Source: Peptoniphilus sp. BV3C26 (GTDB taxonomy: Bacteria > Bacillota > Clostridia > Tissierellales > Peptoniphilaceae). From it: a stretch of DNA of 35,647 bases. How positions within the stretch are numbered: the first letter of the stretch is position 1; the number at the start of each line of letters is the position of its first letter. The translations under genes and the position numbers were made by a program. Positions 25,294 through 33,311 of this stretch are shown one piece after another. The notes below the pieces were generated by a model, which searched no databases, had not been told where the DNA came from, and saw only the letters and a list, made by a program, of their open reading frames with translations. Location of the stretch: assembly GCF_000478985.1 (NCBI RefSeq), contig NZ_AWXB01000040.1, forward strand, positions 1 through 35,647, in the 5' to 3' direction.

Positions 25294-26538
25294 TTATTTA
25301 ACAAGGATGCTTCTATAGATGGTAACTGTTTTAGTATTCTTATTCCAAATGATGTCTTTCCCATCTTGAAGTCCTAATGCTCTTGCTATGTTTCCTATTG
25401 ATAGCATTGCCCTTCCGTTTTTGATTTCTGGTTTTACATCTCCTCTATATACTGTACCGTTTACTATAATCTTGTCAGTGTCTATAGGTATTTCTACTTT
25501 AGTGCTGCCGGCTAAAAGTACGACAGTTCTTGTCCTTTGTATCCATTCAACATCAATTCCTAAGCCTTGTGCCACATATCTTACAGGGAGCATGGTTCTT
25601 CCGTCTTTAATATATGGTGCTAAATCCATCATAATGTTTGTAGATGATCCGTTTATTTCTCTATTCATTACTTTTGTTCCGATGGTTAGTTGTATCTTCC
25701 AATTCATTTCCAAGGATTTTTCTTCTTTTGGTTTTGGTGCTTCGTAAGCATAGTTCCATCTTGGATATATTATCCATGGTCTTGTTGCTACTTACATTAT
25801 TGGCGGTGAAGTCTTCGCCACTATGGATTCCCTTTTTATATAGGATATGTCTAGGTCGTCATCTAACATTAGCCAGTCGCCTTGTTGTATTCCAACTACG
25901 GTAAATTCAAGGGGACCATCGTCAACATATACTTCCTAGGAGTACCTCATTTTGTCGACCTGATCATGCCACTTGTTTCCTTTATAATCTGTGAGCTGGT
26001 CCGGTATATATTCATCCTCGCTTAGATAAGTTGTGTCGTCGTTTTTACTCTTGTGTATATAAAGCTCGTAGTCGCCTAAGTCGTCTTCTGTTATGTCTTT
26101 CCACTTGTCTATGGTTTCGATCTCTTTAAATATGCGTGGATCTATGTTATATTCGCCAATCTTTATTGGTGCTATAAGCTTACTCGAAGAGAGCTCTTCT
26201 GTGTTCACGCCTTTATTCTCTTTCAAGGGATCCCAGGCCAACTCGTACCAAGTGTACTCAAAGTCAGTATCTACAATATGACTAAAGATTTCTGTCTTTC
26301 TATATGCGGCAAAATATGGAATGGTTACGTCTGTTGCTGGATCTTTAAATGGTAGTTCCGGTTCGAGCCTGCCTGCAAGGATTACAACCTTGCCTTCATT
26401 TTCACTTTTTATTTTTCCATCGTCTATGTATACGGCTTTGCCAAGTGTTCCTTTTATTTCTGGAAGTTCTACCAGGATTAATATTCCTAGTCCAAGTAAT
26501 AATACTCCTGCGATGATTAATATTATTACCTTTTTCAT
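25294..26538 (-). pseudogene. TMEM43-like / copper-amine-oxidase-stalk fusion with two in-frame stops
   Basis: One reading frame of 415 codons is interrupted only by TAG (25936-25938) and TAA (about 25792-25794). Segment 1 (200 aa) has an N-terminal TM helix (VIILIIAGVLLLGLGILILV), then TMEM43-like sequence (EGKVVILAGRLE, YFAAYRKTEIFS, FEYTWYELAW). Segment 2 (47 codons: EVYVDDGPLEFTVVGIQQGD and on) continues that domain. Segment 3, after a linker rich in Lys, Glu and Pro, has two copper-amine-oxidase N-terminal-type stalk repeats (KDGRTMLPVRYVAQGLGIDV, KNGRAMLSIGNIARALGLQD). No frameshift separates them. Segment 3 could still be made from the TTG near 25713, but there is no export signal there. 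A terminator follows. The domain fusion itself is unusual, and I treat the locus as decayed. Confidence 0.75.
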
Positions 26539-26908
26539 ATTTTCCCTACTTACTTTTTATTTCTATGGAAATACAGTTCCTTTATATATATTTTAATTTT
26601 TCTTTTACTTTAGCACATCACCCGAAAGAATGAGATGAGTAAATTTTTTTAAAAAAGCTCTCCTATTTTTAAGGAGTGCCTCTATTTTTTATTCAGACGT
26701 TTAATATGATATTATTCTGCTTTTACGTGTAACTCCCGTGGTATGTCTAAGTTGTCTGTTTTTATAAATGTTCCTGTTAAAGAAGATAAAATAAAAAGAC
26801 TGGAAATTAATCCAGTCTTTCTTTATTCGTTTAAATTTTATTGTATTTTAAAGATTTTTCAATTAAGACTAAGTCTACACCCTCAAACCCATTAAAAAAT
26901 ATAGGGAA
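26539..26908. other. Intergenic region with hairpins only
   Basis: No supported gene. A weak hairpin (GCTCTCCT at 26657-26664, AGGAGTGC at 26672-26679) and the clear terminator at 26795-26820 are seen. On the minus strand about 20 codons ending at ~26717 (KTDNLDIPRELHVKAE) look protein-like but are too short to identify. Confidence 0.5.
26785..26820 (-). terminator. Rho-independent terminator
   Basis: Perfect 9-bp stem AAAGACTGG (26795-26803) / CCAGTCTTT (26812-26820) followed on the minus strand by TTTATTTTATC. It lies about 90 bp past the rlmD-like end at 26909 and insulates the TMEM43-like frame from the island. Confidence 0.75.
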
Positions 26909-27011
26909 TTATTTTCTTGACAGCAATACCAAATTCTCAACATGGCTTGAGTGGTCAGTATTGATAAATTTTTGTATTTTCCAAACGCCTCGTATGTGGA
27001 AATAGGTCAAT
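26909..27011 (-). pseudogene. rlmD/rumA-like 3' end remnant and attachment-like direct repeat A
   Basis: On the minus strand 26956-26909 encodes DHSSHVENLVLLSRK and a stop, like the C-terminus of RlmD/RumA 23S rRNA uracil-5-methyltransferases (HVExVVLLSRK). Just upstream in another frame is IDLFPHTRRLEN, a second match to the same terminus (LFPHTxHVEN), so two partial ends seem joined. About 60 bp (26909-26970) match repeat B at 30473-30535. The 3' end of this gene is a known integration target for ICEs with large serine recombinases, so I read this as an att-derived scar. Confidence 0.65.
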
Positions 27012-27023
27012 TAATTTTTTAAT

Positions 27024-27230
27024 CTATATCATCCTAACTACTTTAATTGGCAAAAATATTTTATATAAATGAAGAGGACGTCCTGTTACGGTTTCAGCTA
27101 AAACTCTTACACGGGAATAAACGGCTGTCATTTGCATAGCAGTAAATTCGTTGACATTCCTCCCTGCCGTTGTCCTCCCAAACAAAAAAGACGATGAAGA
27201 AATCCTCTCCCCGTCTTTAGGTTTATCTTT
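27024..27230 (-). pseudogene. HK97-type phage portal protein fragment
   Basis: The open frame from 27230 to the TAG at 27024 (68 codons) begins KDKPKDGE and continues FLFGRTTAGRNVNEFTAMQM and TAVYSRVRVLAETVTGRPLH. This matches the N-terminal region of HK97-family portal proteins (VNExTAMQxxAVYACVRVLAETxAxLPLHLY). Similarity ends at LYK and a stop follows 11 codons later. There is no start codon or ribosome binding site and no other phage structural gene nearby, so this is a prophage relic. Confidence 0.75.
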
Positions 27231-27319
27231 CTACTTAATTATTAAATTTAAAATGTTTATAGCGCCATCTCCTAAAAGTAGTTATGAAAAAAGCACCTAC
27301 TAATGTAGATGCTAATTAA

Positions 27320-28333
27320 TTATTCCCATGTCTTATCTTTTAAAATTTCTGCAATTTGATCAACTTCTGGTAAGTTATCACTTTTTAATATTTCTGTTAA
27401 ATCAAATATTTTTGCCCCCATTGAACCTCCTTTAGATACCTTTCTAAAGTCTGTTTCATAAAATTTATCAACAAAAAAATATTTATGATTATAATTTTTC
27501 AAATCATAACCATAGGAAAGGGCATCTTCCATTGCTTTAACAATTGTATTCTTACGTTCGTTTGTTATTTCACCTAATTCAGCTTCATATTCAATTTCTC
27601 CATCTTTTTCTATAGCAGTAATTATTGCACATACCTTACCTATTAACCTTACGCTCTTTTGCTTGTACAGGCCTAAATAAGCATATGGGCTATAACCTCT
27701 GTCTGCATCATGGTAATAAACATTGTTTTCTTTATTAAAATCAAAAGTTGTACTTGCAAGTTGCATTCTTAAATATTTCCATGAATCTGATGTAGGAATA
27801 AGGCCATCTTTATAACAATAATCTCTATAGTCATCCAAAATATCTTTAATTTCGTAATCTCGATCGTCAATAACATCTTCAATTGCATTTGCCATAAGCT
27901 CAAAAGTTGTGTTTATATGCATAACAGGATATTTTTGAGTTTTGTTATAATCTTTTAATTGTTCGTTAAAATCGTCTAACTTTGTTTTTTCCATCAGTTC
28001 AGAAGAAAGTGTTATTAATAATTTCTTTTTTTCATCTTTAAATGATTTTAAATGATTCATTAATTGACTGGAGTAAAACCAATCTGTCATCTTTGTCTCA
28101 ACAACAATTTTAAAACCTTCTTGAGTAATAGTTGCATCCGGAATACTATCTACGCTTTTTTCTTGTAAATTAAAAACTATCTCCGGCTCAAAAGAATCCA
28201 TAAAAAATTCGCTTTTTAGAAATCTAAAAAATTTATTGGGCGAATAAGAATATAGTCTTGAAAGTAATAACATTGTATTAGCAGTAGCTACATTTTCTTT
28301 TTGATGATATCTTTGAAAATAATGTATTCTCAT
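27320..28333 (-). CDS. PD-(D/E)XK nuclease-like protein (module 1)
   Basis: A 337-aa soluble protein with an AAAGGAGA site before ATG 28333. The N-terminal part carries a recognisable PD-(D/E)XK layout: IPDATI (Asp, near residue 66), then FKIVVETKMTDW (the E-x-K, near 80), then the helix SSQLMNHLKSF. The fold is typical of restriction and repair nucleases. The C-terminal two thirds (about 160-337) hold no motif I can name. It follows the UDG-like gene by 32 bp on the same strand, so it is the last gene of the three-gene set 29993-27320. DNA cleavage or binding is inferred from the motif only. It is flanked downstream by the phage relic and repeat A. Confidence 0.7.
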   Translation of the reverse strand: MRIHYFQRYHQKENVATANTMLLLSRLYSYSPNKFFRFLKSEFFMDSFEPEIVFNLQEKSVDSIPDATITQEGFKIVVETKMTDWFYSSQLMNHLKSFKDEKKKLLITLSSELMEKTKLDDFNEQLKDYNKTQKYPVMHINTTFELMANAIEDVIDDRDYEIKDILDDYRDYCYKDGLIPTSDSWKYLRMQLASTTFDFNKENNVYYHDADRGYSPYAYLGLYKQKSVRLIGKVCAIITAIEKDGEIEYEAELGEITNERKNTIVKAMEDALSYGYDLKNYNHKYFFVDKFYETDFRKVSKGGSMGAKIFDLTEILKSDNLPEVDQIAEILKDKTWE

Positions 28334-28365
28334 TATATTCTCCTTTAAAATAAATACTAAAATAT

Positions 28366-29019
28366 CTAATATTCGTCATTCAATATTTCTCTAATTGGTA
28401 AAACTATATTTTCAAATAAATCTTTTTTCCTCTTTCTGCAGGCAGGATGGTATGTCTTAACTATAATCGTATCATTATAGGTTAAATAGCTTAAATAGTC
28501 AGAAATATAAGTCCATGAACTAGTATCTAAATTAAGAATGTTTTTAATAAATGTATCTCCTGTTCCTCCACAAATTATAAGGTCAGGTCTACATATTTCG
28601 ACTTGCTTTTTTATATATTCTCTGTCTTCTTTCGCAAATTTATCTATCTCAGAATCGATTGAGGTTGCCCTCCCAGGAGTCTTTTTTAAGTTTATAACAG
28701 AAATAGGAGCAAGATATTTTTTCCTATCGTTTTTATCTATATCTTTAACAGTTTCAAAATCTATTTTATTTATAATGCCTGCACTAAATCTAGAAACATT
28801 GTTCCAGATACATCCGCCAACAGCACCATCTCTTAAAAATTCTGTTAGGTCATATCCGCCATCATCTTCTTTTTCATTTGTTTCTTTTAAAATAAAAGTG
28901 ATTTTCGGATAAGCATTTTTATAAGCATAAAAATCTACTATCCCATCAGAAGAAAAATATTTATATTTCTTTTTCCATTCATTAAACAGTTCAGCTTGCT
29001 TTTTTTCAATATTTAACAA
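28366..29019 (-). CDS. Uracil-DNA-glycosylase-superfamily-like protein (module 1)
   Basis: A 217-aa protein starting at TTG 29019 (AGGGG 10 nt upstream) and overlapping the PolC-like gene by 7 bp. The order of elements follows the UDG fold: a first strand with a motif-A-like position (ITFILKETNE, near residue 39), GGCIWNNVSRF, the strand ISVINLKKTPG, the helix VEICRPDLIICGGTGDTF (in UDGs a helix then PxLIVxLG), and the motif-B-like YHPACR near 192. Members excise uracil or other modified bases. The specific motif-A residues do not match a named UDG family, so substrate and activity are unknown. Translational coupling implies a joint function with its neighbours. Confidence 0.65.
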   Translation of the reverse strand: MLNIEKKQAELFNEWKKKYKYFSSDGIVDFYAYKNAYPKITFILKETNEKEDDGGYDLTEFLRDGAVGGCIWNNVSRFSAGIINKIDFETVKDIDKNDRKKYLAPISVINLKKTPGRATSIDSEIDKFAKEDREYIKKQVEICRPDLIICGGTGDTFIKNILNLDTSSWTYISDYLSYLTYNDTIIVKTYHPACRKRKKDLFENIVLPIREILNDEY

Positions 29020-29993
29020 TGATATAAATCCCCTCTGAAGTAATCTCTAAGAAAAATTGATACAACTGTCGCCTTTGGCCAAGCATATGCAACCGCATCT
29101 AAATAAGCTTTGATTTCTTGATCCTTTATCTCAAACTCAGGTTTTTTTCCCATAGCTATGGCATATGCTAATTTCGCAGCGTCTCCAAGACCATATCCCT
29201 CATCTCTCAAGAGCATGAAAATATCTTCTCTCGTCTTAGGATATTTAGAATCAATAAATTTTGTAAATATATCCGATTTATCTCTCAAGGTTGCTTTTGA
29301 TAAAGCTAAAAATTCTACCATTTCTTTAAAACTTACTACTTCTTTTGGTTGCACTTCTATTTCTAACAAATTCTTCATAGCATCGTCAAAAAGATATTTT
29401 CTGAAGTTATCTACATTAATATCACTTTGCAAATTTTTCCCAAAAAATTTATCAAAAGAATAATCATTGAAAATTATAGTTGTTTCTTTATAAGAAACTT
29501 TTTCTTTATGTCCGTTCTTGTCAGATTCCTCTAACTCGAAAGTTGGATCAAAACTACCTTCAAGTAAAGTCTTCACTTTATCTAAATATTTCATTTTTAA
29601 ATAAACTTCAAAGTGTATATCTTTATTTAAGTTTAATGTATAATCTTCTGAAATATTAAATCCACCCCTATTAAGACCATCCTTTTTAGGTAAATCTACG
29701 CCATACGATGCTGCATCATCAAAGGTAATCTCTTTTATATGTGGGTTATAATAATGAGCTGGAATCGGATTTATAAAGTCTAAATCTAATAGATAAAGAG
29801 ATAGCATAGCTGTTGGAAATACATAAATATTTTCATCCTTAAGCATTTCTTTAATACTCAGTAAAGCTTGAATTTCTCCAAATCTCTCATGATTTTCAAA
29901 GTAATCAAGTTCTTTTCTAATTCTTTCTTTTACATAATCATTGTTGGGATACATTTCCTCTGCCTTATTATTAACTAATTCTCTGATATTCAT
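29013..29993 (-). CDS. Short PolC-like protein without the polymerase active site (module 1)
   Basis: A 326-aa protein; ATG 29993 follows GGAGG by 9 nt. By eye it aligns with two separated parts of Gram-positive DNA polymerase III PolC. Residues ~20-135 match the region containing RIxKEL, then EVNPLPPHY (here FINPIPAHY), SGFDLPDK (here YGVDLPKK) and QDIPFETFLGFKGDKV (here KDIHFEVYLKMKYLDKV). Residues ~220-320 match FSELVQISGLS (SFKEMVEFLALS), [20 protein letters not shown] (TREDIFMLLRDEGYGLGDAA) and [21 protein letters not shown] (YAWPKATVVSIFLRDYF). The catalytic PDIDLNFSGEY stretch is not preserved and several hundred residues between the blocks are missing. It is not a working polymerase; a decoy, sensor or DNA-binding role is inference. 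It heads the three-gene set. Confidence 0.7.
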   Translation of the reverse strand: MNIRELVNNKAEEMYPNNDYVKERIRKELDYFENHERFGEIQALLSIKEMLKDENIYVFPTAMLSLYLLDLDFINPIPAHYYNPHIKEITFDDAASYGVDLPKKDGLNRGGFNISEDYTLNLNKDIHFEVYLKMKYLDKVKTLLEGSFDPTFELEESDKNGHKEKVSYKETTIIFNDYSFDKFFGKNLQSDINVDNFRKYLFDDAMKNLLEIEVQPKEVVSFKEMVEFLALSKATLRDKSDIFTKFIDSKYPKTREDIFMLLRDEGYGLGDAAKLAYAIAMGKKPEFEIKDQEIKAYLDAVAYAWPKATVVSIFLRDYFRGDLYHC

Positions 29994-30031
29994 AAATAAA
30001 CACCTCCACAATTTGTTTTAATATACCCAAA

Positions 30032-30169
30032 TTAAAATACAACCAAACAGATATCATCATAAACAGACTCACTTGTATAATTTCCAAATCTTATCGCCCT
30101 ATCAACATCCACTATTGTTTCAATAACTCCATTTATTTTACCATAGATTTCCCTTATTTGCCTTTATAT
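30032..30169 (-). pseudogene. Unidentified C-terminal gene fragment
   Basis: An open minus-strand frame with no start codon, ending at the TAA at 30032. It encodes IREIYGKINGVIETIVDVDR and continues AIRFGNYTSESVYDDICLVV. It reads like the tail of a real protein, but I do not recognise the family. It lies just ahead of the PolC-like gene. Confidence 0.35.
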
Positions 30170-30472
30170 TTCCAGCGGGATAGTTTACAAATCCCATTAA
30201 ATTCTTTTGAAAGTTAACTAGCTCTTTATTATAAAAGGCACAATATTTTAAACAGACCTCCAAAAGTTAGACTTAAAACCAACCAAATAGGTGCAATAAC
30301 ATTTCTTCTATTTTTTCTTAATATATTATATATGTCTACAATGTCTACACACCCCTACGATTTTACTATTAATATGTTCCCTCATAGTATTTTACAAATA
30401 GAAAAATGGCTTTTAAGATTTATCCTAAAATCCTAAAATCCATTGATTTCAACAGTCTTATAGCCTCTTATC
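30170..30472. other. Intergenic stretch with no recognised feature
   Basis: AT-rich sequence between the fragment at 30032-30169 and repeat B. No supported ORF, RNA or strong hairpin was seen. Confidence 0.5.
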
Positions 30473-30590
30473 TTATTTTCTTGACATCAATACTACAGTC
30501 TCCACATGGCTTGAGTGGTCAGTATTGATAAAATTTAAATTTTTAGGAAAGCCTAAGGTTATCGTTAAAAGGTATTACCTCGACAAACTG
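30473..30590 (-). pseudogene. rlmD/rumA-like 3' end remnant and attachment-like direct repeat B
   Basis: The minus strand 30520-30473 encodes DHSSHVETVVLMSRK and a stop, a near-perfect RlmD/RumA C-terminus. About 60 bp match repeat A at 26909-26970 in the same orientation. The core CATGTGGAGACTGTAGTATT resembles the conserved 3'-end target of rum-specific elements, as I recall it (CACGTGGAGTGCGTAGTGTT). Upstream in another frame lies a short tail, FVEVIPFNDNLRLS, from an unknown gene. Confidence 0.65.
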
Positions 30591-30597
30591 GGAGTTG

Positions 30598-31215
30598 TCA
30601 GCTTACAAGCTTACTCGCTAATTTGTATACTTGATTTATTTCTTTGCTTTCTAACTTCCAGTTGCAGAGTTCAGCTTTAATTAACTCTGGAAATTTTTTA
30701 CTAATATCTCTTAAAGCATTCCCTACCGATTTTCTAACATATTCACTCGTATCTTCTTTTAATGCAGCAATTCGTCTGATAGCTTCATTCGGATTATCTT
30801 TGAAATATGGTCTACTTGTCCATATTCTAAGTCCCTCTGTAACTGCTCTCCTTGTATTAGGATTATTGTTTTTTAACCATTCATCAATTATTGGAAGTGC
30901 TTTTTCATATCCTATTTTCTTGCAAAATTCATCAAATGCCTTCGCCAATACTTCCTGAACTCTCCAATTATCATCTTTGGAAACTTCATCTCTCATAAAT
31001 GCTAAAATATCATCTTGCTCTGATAAGTATCCAAAAAGAAATACACCATACATTCTAACTTGATAGGCATCAGATTTATATGCTAAAAATGCTAATTTTC
31101 TTATATACTCATTATCATTAGATTTGTAATCTGCAAAGGCTCTTTTTTCCTCCTCTTTGAAGCCATTTTCTATCAACGAAAATTCTTTTTCTAAACTCAC
31201 GATATATTCTTTCAT
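30598..31215 (-). CDS. AlkD-like HEAT-repeat DNA alkylation repair protein
   Basis: A 205-aa, all-helical protein made of HEAT-like repeats (RKLAFLAYKSDAYQVRMYGV, WRVQEVLAKAFDEF, NPNTRRAVTEGLRIW, SEYVRKSVGNALRDISKKFP). It matches the DNA alkylation repair / AlkD superfamily in length and layout. AlkD enzymes remove positively charged alkylated bases without base flipping. I cannot confirm catalytic Trp/Asp positions, so a non-catalytic HEAT protein is possible. It begins module 2 of the island and is bounded downstream by repeat B. Confidence 0.7.
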   Translation of the reverse strand: MKEYIVSLEKEFSLIENGFKEEEKRAFADYKSNDNEYIRKLAFLAYKSDAYQVRMYGVFLFGYLSEQDDILAFMRDEVSKDDNWRVQEVLAKAFDEFCKKIGYEKALPIIDEWLKNNNPNTRRAVTEGLRIWTSRPYFKDNPNEAIRRIAALKEDTSEYVRKSVGNALRDISKKFPELIKAELCNWKLESKEINQVYKLASKLVS

Positions 31216-31262
31216 GCAGCTTCATTTCCTCCTAACTTCCAATTTCTCACTTTGCCACCTTT

Positions 31263-31700
31263 TCAAATCTTATTAATCAGCTTTCTTTTGAATACACTGC
31301 AGCCATCACTTTCTCCAATAAATTCAAAATCATTTTTCATCGCAATTCGTTTGGAATTTTCCTGGTTCGAGGCACACTCAATAATCAAGTTTTTCCCTAT
31401 ATTTGAACTACGATTTATAAAGGCTTTTGTTAATTCATTGGCATATCCTTTCCCCCAGTATCTCTTATTTAGTATCCAACCAAGTTCGAAGGAGTCTTTG
31501 TCATACTCATAAAATATTACATATCCGATAAACTTCTGACTAAAATCTTCCACCGCATAAATCAAAGGAGGATCAATCAGTGCGACACTATTTAGAAAAT
31601 TCGCTATTTTTTCCCATGAAAAAGGCGGTTCTATAAATTCCATGACATCGTCATCTGAAAGTAGAAAATAGAGTTCCGTTAGATCATTAACTGTTTTCAA
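31263..31700 (-). CDS. GNAT-family N-acetyltransferase
   Basis: A 145-aa acetyltransferase of the RimJ/RimL-like GNAT group. Strand-helix features are visible: KFIGYVIFYEYDKDSFELGW (strands 3-4), the acetyl-CoA loop NKRYWGKGYANELTKAFINR near residue 80 (Q/RxxGxG/A-type), and the ECASNQENSKRIAMKNDFEF segment with the conserved Asn of strand 5/helix 4. The substrate cannot be told. It is monocistronic, with 47 and 110 bp gaps on either side. Confidence 0.85.
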   Translation of the reverse strand: MKTVNDLTELYFLLSDDDVMEFIEPPFSWEKIANFLNSVALIDPPLIYAVEDFSQKFIGYVIFYEYDKDSFELGWILNKRYWGKGYANELTKAFINRSSNIGKNLIIECASNQENSKRIAMKNDFEFIGESDGCSVFKRKLINKI

Positions 31701-31810
31701 AATAATATTCTATTGTATTATTTAATTTATATTTTCAGTTAGAAAAACTGGGATTTGTTTTCTCACAGCATTCAAATTTTCTCATAAAAAACAATATCCT
31801 TTCAGTCTAT

Positions 31811-32599
31811 TTATTCTGCACTTGTCCAAAAATCCTCTACAGTTTCATTAAACTCTTGTGGCACATCCATATTGACACAGTGTCCTGCATTTTCAAAAAT
31901 GGCTACCCTACAATTTGGCTCACTTATTTTCCATTGTTTTACTGCCTCTAATTCCATTGGAATATCAAAGCTTCCACATCCAATCAACAAAGGGTAATTT
32001 CGTTTTCCAGTTTTATACTTATTTATCATACAATTGAGCCTTGCCATAAATATAAATGATTTTTTAGGAAAAAGTATGTTCATATCAAAAAACTCATCTT
32101 GTGCCTGTAAAGTATATGCAGAAATTTTCTTGTTCTCTTTTGCAAACCACTTAATCGAAAAGAGAGCTTTCAACATCATCACCTTCTGTTTCGCACCATT
32201 TTGCTTTTGCATTTTAATATCAACATTATTGATATCATATCCTCCAAAGCAAGCCATTGAACTTACTAAGTTTGGATAATGATTCGCAAAATCTTGTGCC
32301 AATACTGCTCCTAATGAAACACCGACAATATGTACTTTTTCAATATTTTCCACCTTTAAGATTTCGAATATCCATTCTGACATTTTATCTATGCCATCCC
32401 CTTTTTGGGTATCCGTTGACTGCCCATGACCAATAATGTCAACAGCCAAAATATTGTATTTATTGTGAAAGTATTCAAACTGTGATTTGAACATATTATG
32501 ATTGACAAAAGCAGCGTGAATAAAAAGTATCCATTCAGTATAATCTCTTCCACTGATAAAATATGTGATTGGTGAATTAACTAACTTTATTGATTTCAT
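31811..32599 (-). CDS. Alpha/beta hydrolase
   Basis: A 262-aa alpha/beta-hydrolase-fold enzyme. The oxyanion region is WILFIHAAFVNHNMF, followed by DIIGHGQSTD. The nucleophile elbow is VGVSLGAVLAQ (Ser near residue 95), the acid is probably in GSFDIPM, and the catalytic His is in ENAGHCVNMDVPQEF near 247. The esterase, lipase or thioesterase substrate is unknown. Its ATG overlaps (ATGA) the original stop of the PadR-like gene upstream, so regulator and hydrolase were a coupled pair. Confidence 0.85.
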   Translation of the reverse strand: MKSIKLVNSPITYFISGRDYTEWILFIHAAFVNHNMFKSQFEYFHNKYNILAVDIIGHGQSTDTQKGDGIDKMSEWIFEILKVENIEKVHIVGVSLGAVLAQDFANHYPNLVSSMACFGGYDINNVDIKMQKQNGAKQKVMMLKALFSIKWFAKENKKISAYTLQAQDEFFDMNILFPKKSFIFMARLNCMINKYKTGKRNYPLLIGCGSFDIPMELEAVKQWKISEPNCRVAIFENAGHCVNMDVPQEFNETVEDFWTSAE

Positions 32600-33154
32600 A
32601 TCTTGCTTCCTATCATTTCATCAAGAAGTTTTTGTCACCACTCGATATTGAATTTCATAAGATCTTTTCCATATCGAGTTGCAGTAAACTGATAATGAAG
32701 AATATCCTTGTTTTCATCAAAACTTTGAATTTTTCTGCTTCCTTACAAAGTGCATTCAACATATCATAGTGTTTTTTTAACTTTAAAATATACTCTTGTA
32801 ATCCCAACTCACGTTTCTCTTTTGTTGAAAAGCACATAAAGTATAATTTAGCCAATTCAGGATTTTTGATGTTCTGTATTTCCATTGGAGCGGATACCCA
32901 CTCAATGAAATTTTGTTTTCCACTATCCGTTATTGAATAATTTTTTTATATCGCCCATTTTCAATAGCTTCTTCATACTTAATATATCCACAATTAAGCA
33001 ATTTTTTTATAGCAGCTTGTATACTTCCCATACTGGTGCTATACATCAAATTAAATGGAGCTTCATACCAGATATATCCTATAAGGGCTGTATAGTAGAG
33101 CTTTTCAACTTTGCTTATTCCTCGCTTCCTAAATCGTTCTTTGTATCTCCACAC
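32596..33154 (-). pseudogene. PadR-family transcriptional regulator, multiply disrupted
   Basis: The winged-helix half starts at GTG 33154 (YSTSMGSIQAAIKKLLNCGY with ENGRYKK). Adding one base to the T7 run at 32941-32947 continues it as NYSITDSGKQNFIEWVSAPM and into the C-terminal dimer helices (NPELAKLYFMCFSTKEKREL). A second missing base at the T5 run 32730-32734 restores IQSFDENKDILHYQFTATRY and continues GKDLMKFNIEW. An in-frame TGA (32635) then precedes QKLLDEMIGSKI, whose natural stop overlaps the hydrolase ATG. That gives two frameshifts plus one nonsense codon, so the gene is not functional as written. The segment before YSTS also seems shortened compared with typical PadR proteins. 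Confidence 0.8.
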
Positions 33155-33275
33155 ACCATATCAATACAAACATAAACATCAATATAATTTTTCAGGACTT
33201 TTTTTCGTCCTCCATCGCCATCTTCATTAAAGACATAATGCTTGTAAAACTGCTTAAAATGCAAGATTTCTAAGT

Positions 33276-33311
33276 TTACATCTTTTGTATTAACGCTATG
33301 GTCTCAACGTG
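33276..33311 (-). other. Probable attachment core at the recombinase 3' end (site C)
   Basis: CACGTTGAGACCATAGCGTT (minus strand, encoding HVETIAL) aligns with CATGTTGAGAATTTGGTATT in repeat A and CATGTGGAGACTGTAGTATT in repeat B. All three are in the same orientation and each is followed closely by a stop codon. This fits an att junction created when the element recombined into a gene ending in HVExVVL. The crossover dinucleotide cannot be fixed from one genome. Confidence 0.5.

Noticed and set aside
25792-25938. Programmed stop-codon readthrough joining the three segments of the TMEM43-like/stalk frame
   Set aside because: The stops are TAG and TAA, with no selenocysteine-type TGA or obvious recoding hairpin. 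Pseudogenisation or sequence error is simpler.
26657-26679. Weak hairpin near 26.66 kb as a terminator
   Set aside because: The stem has a mismatch and no gene ends beside it; the strong terminator at 26795-26820 serves the region.
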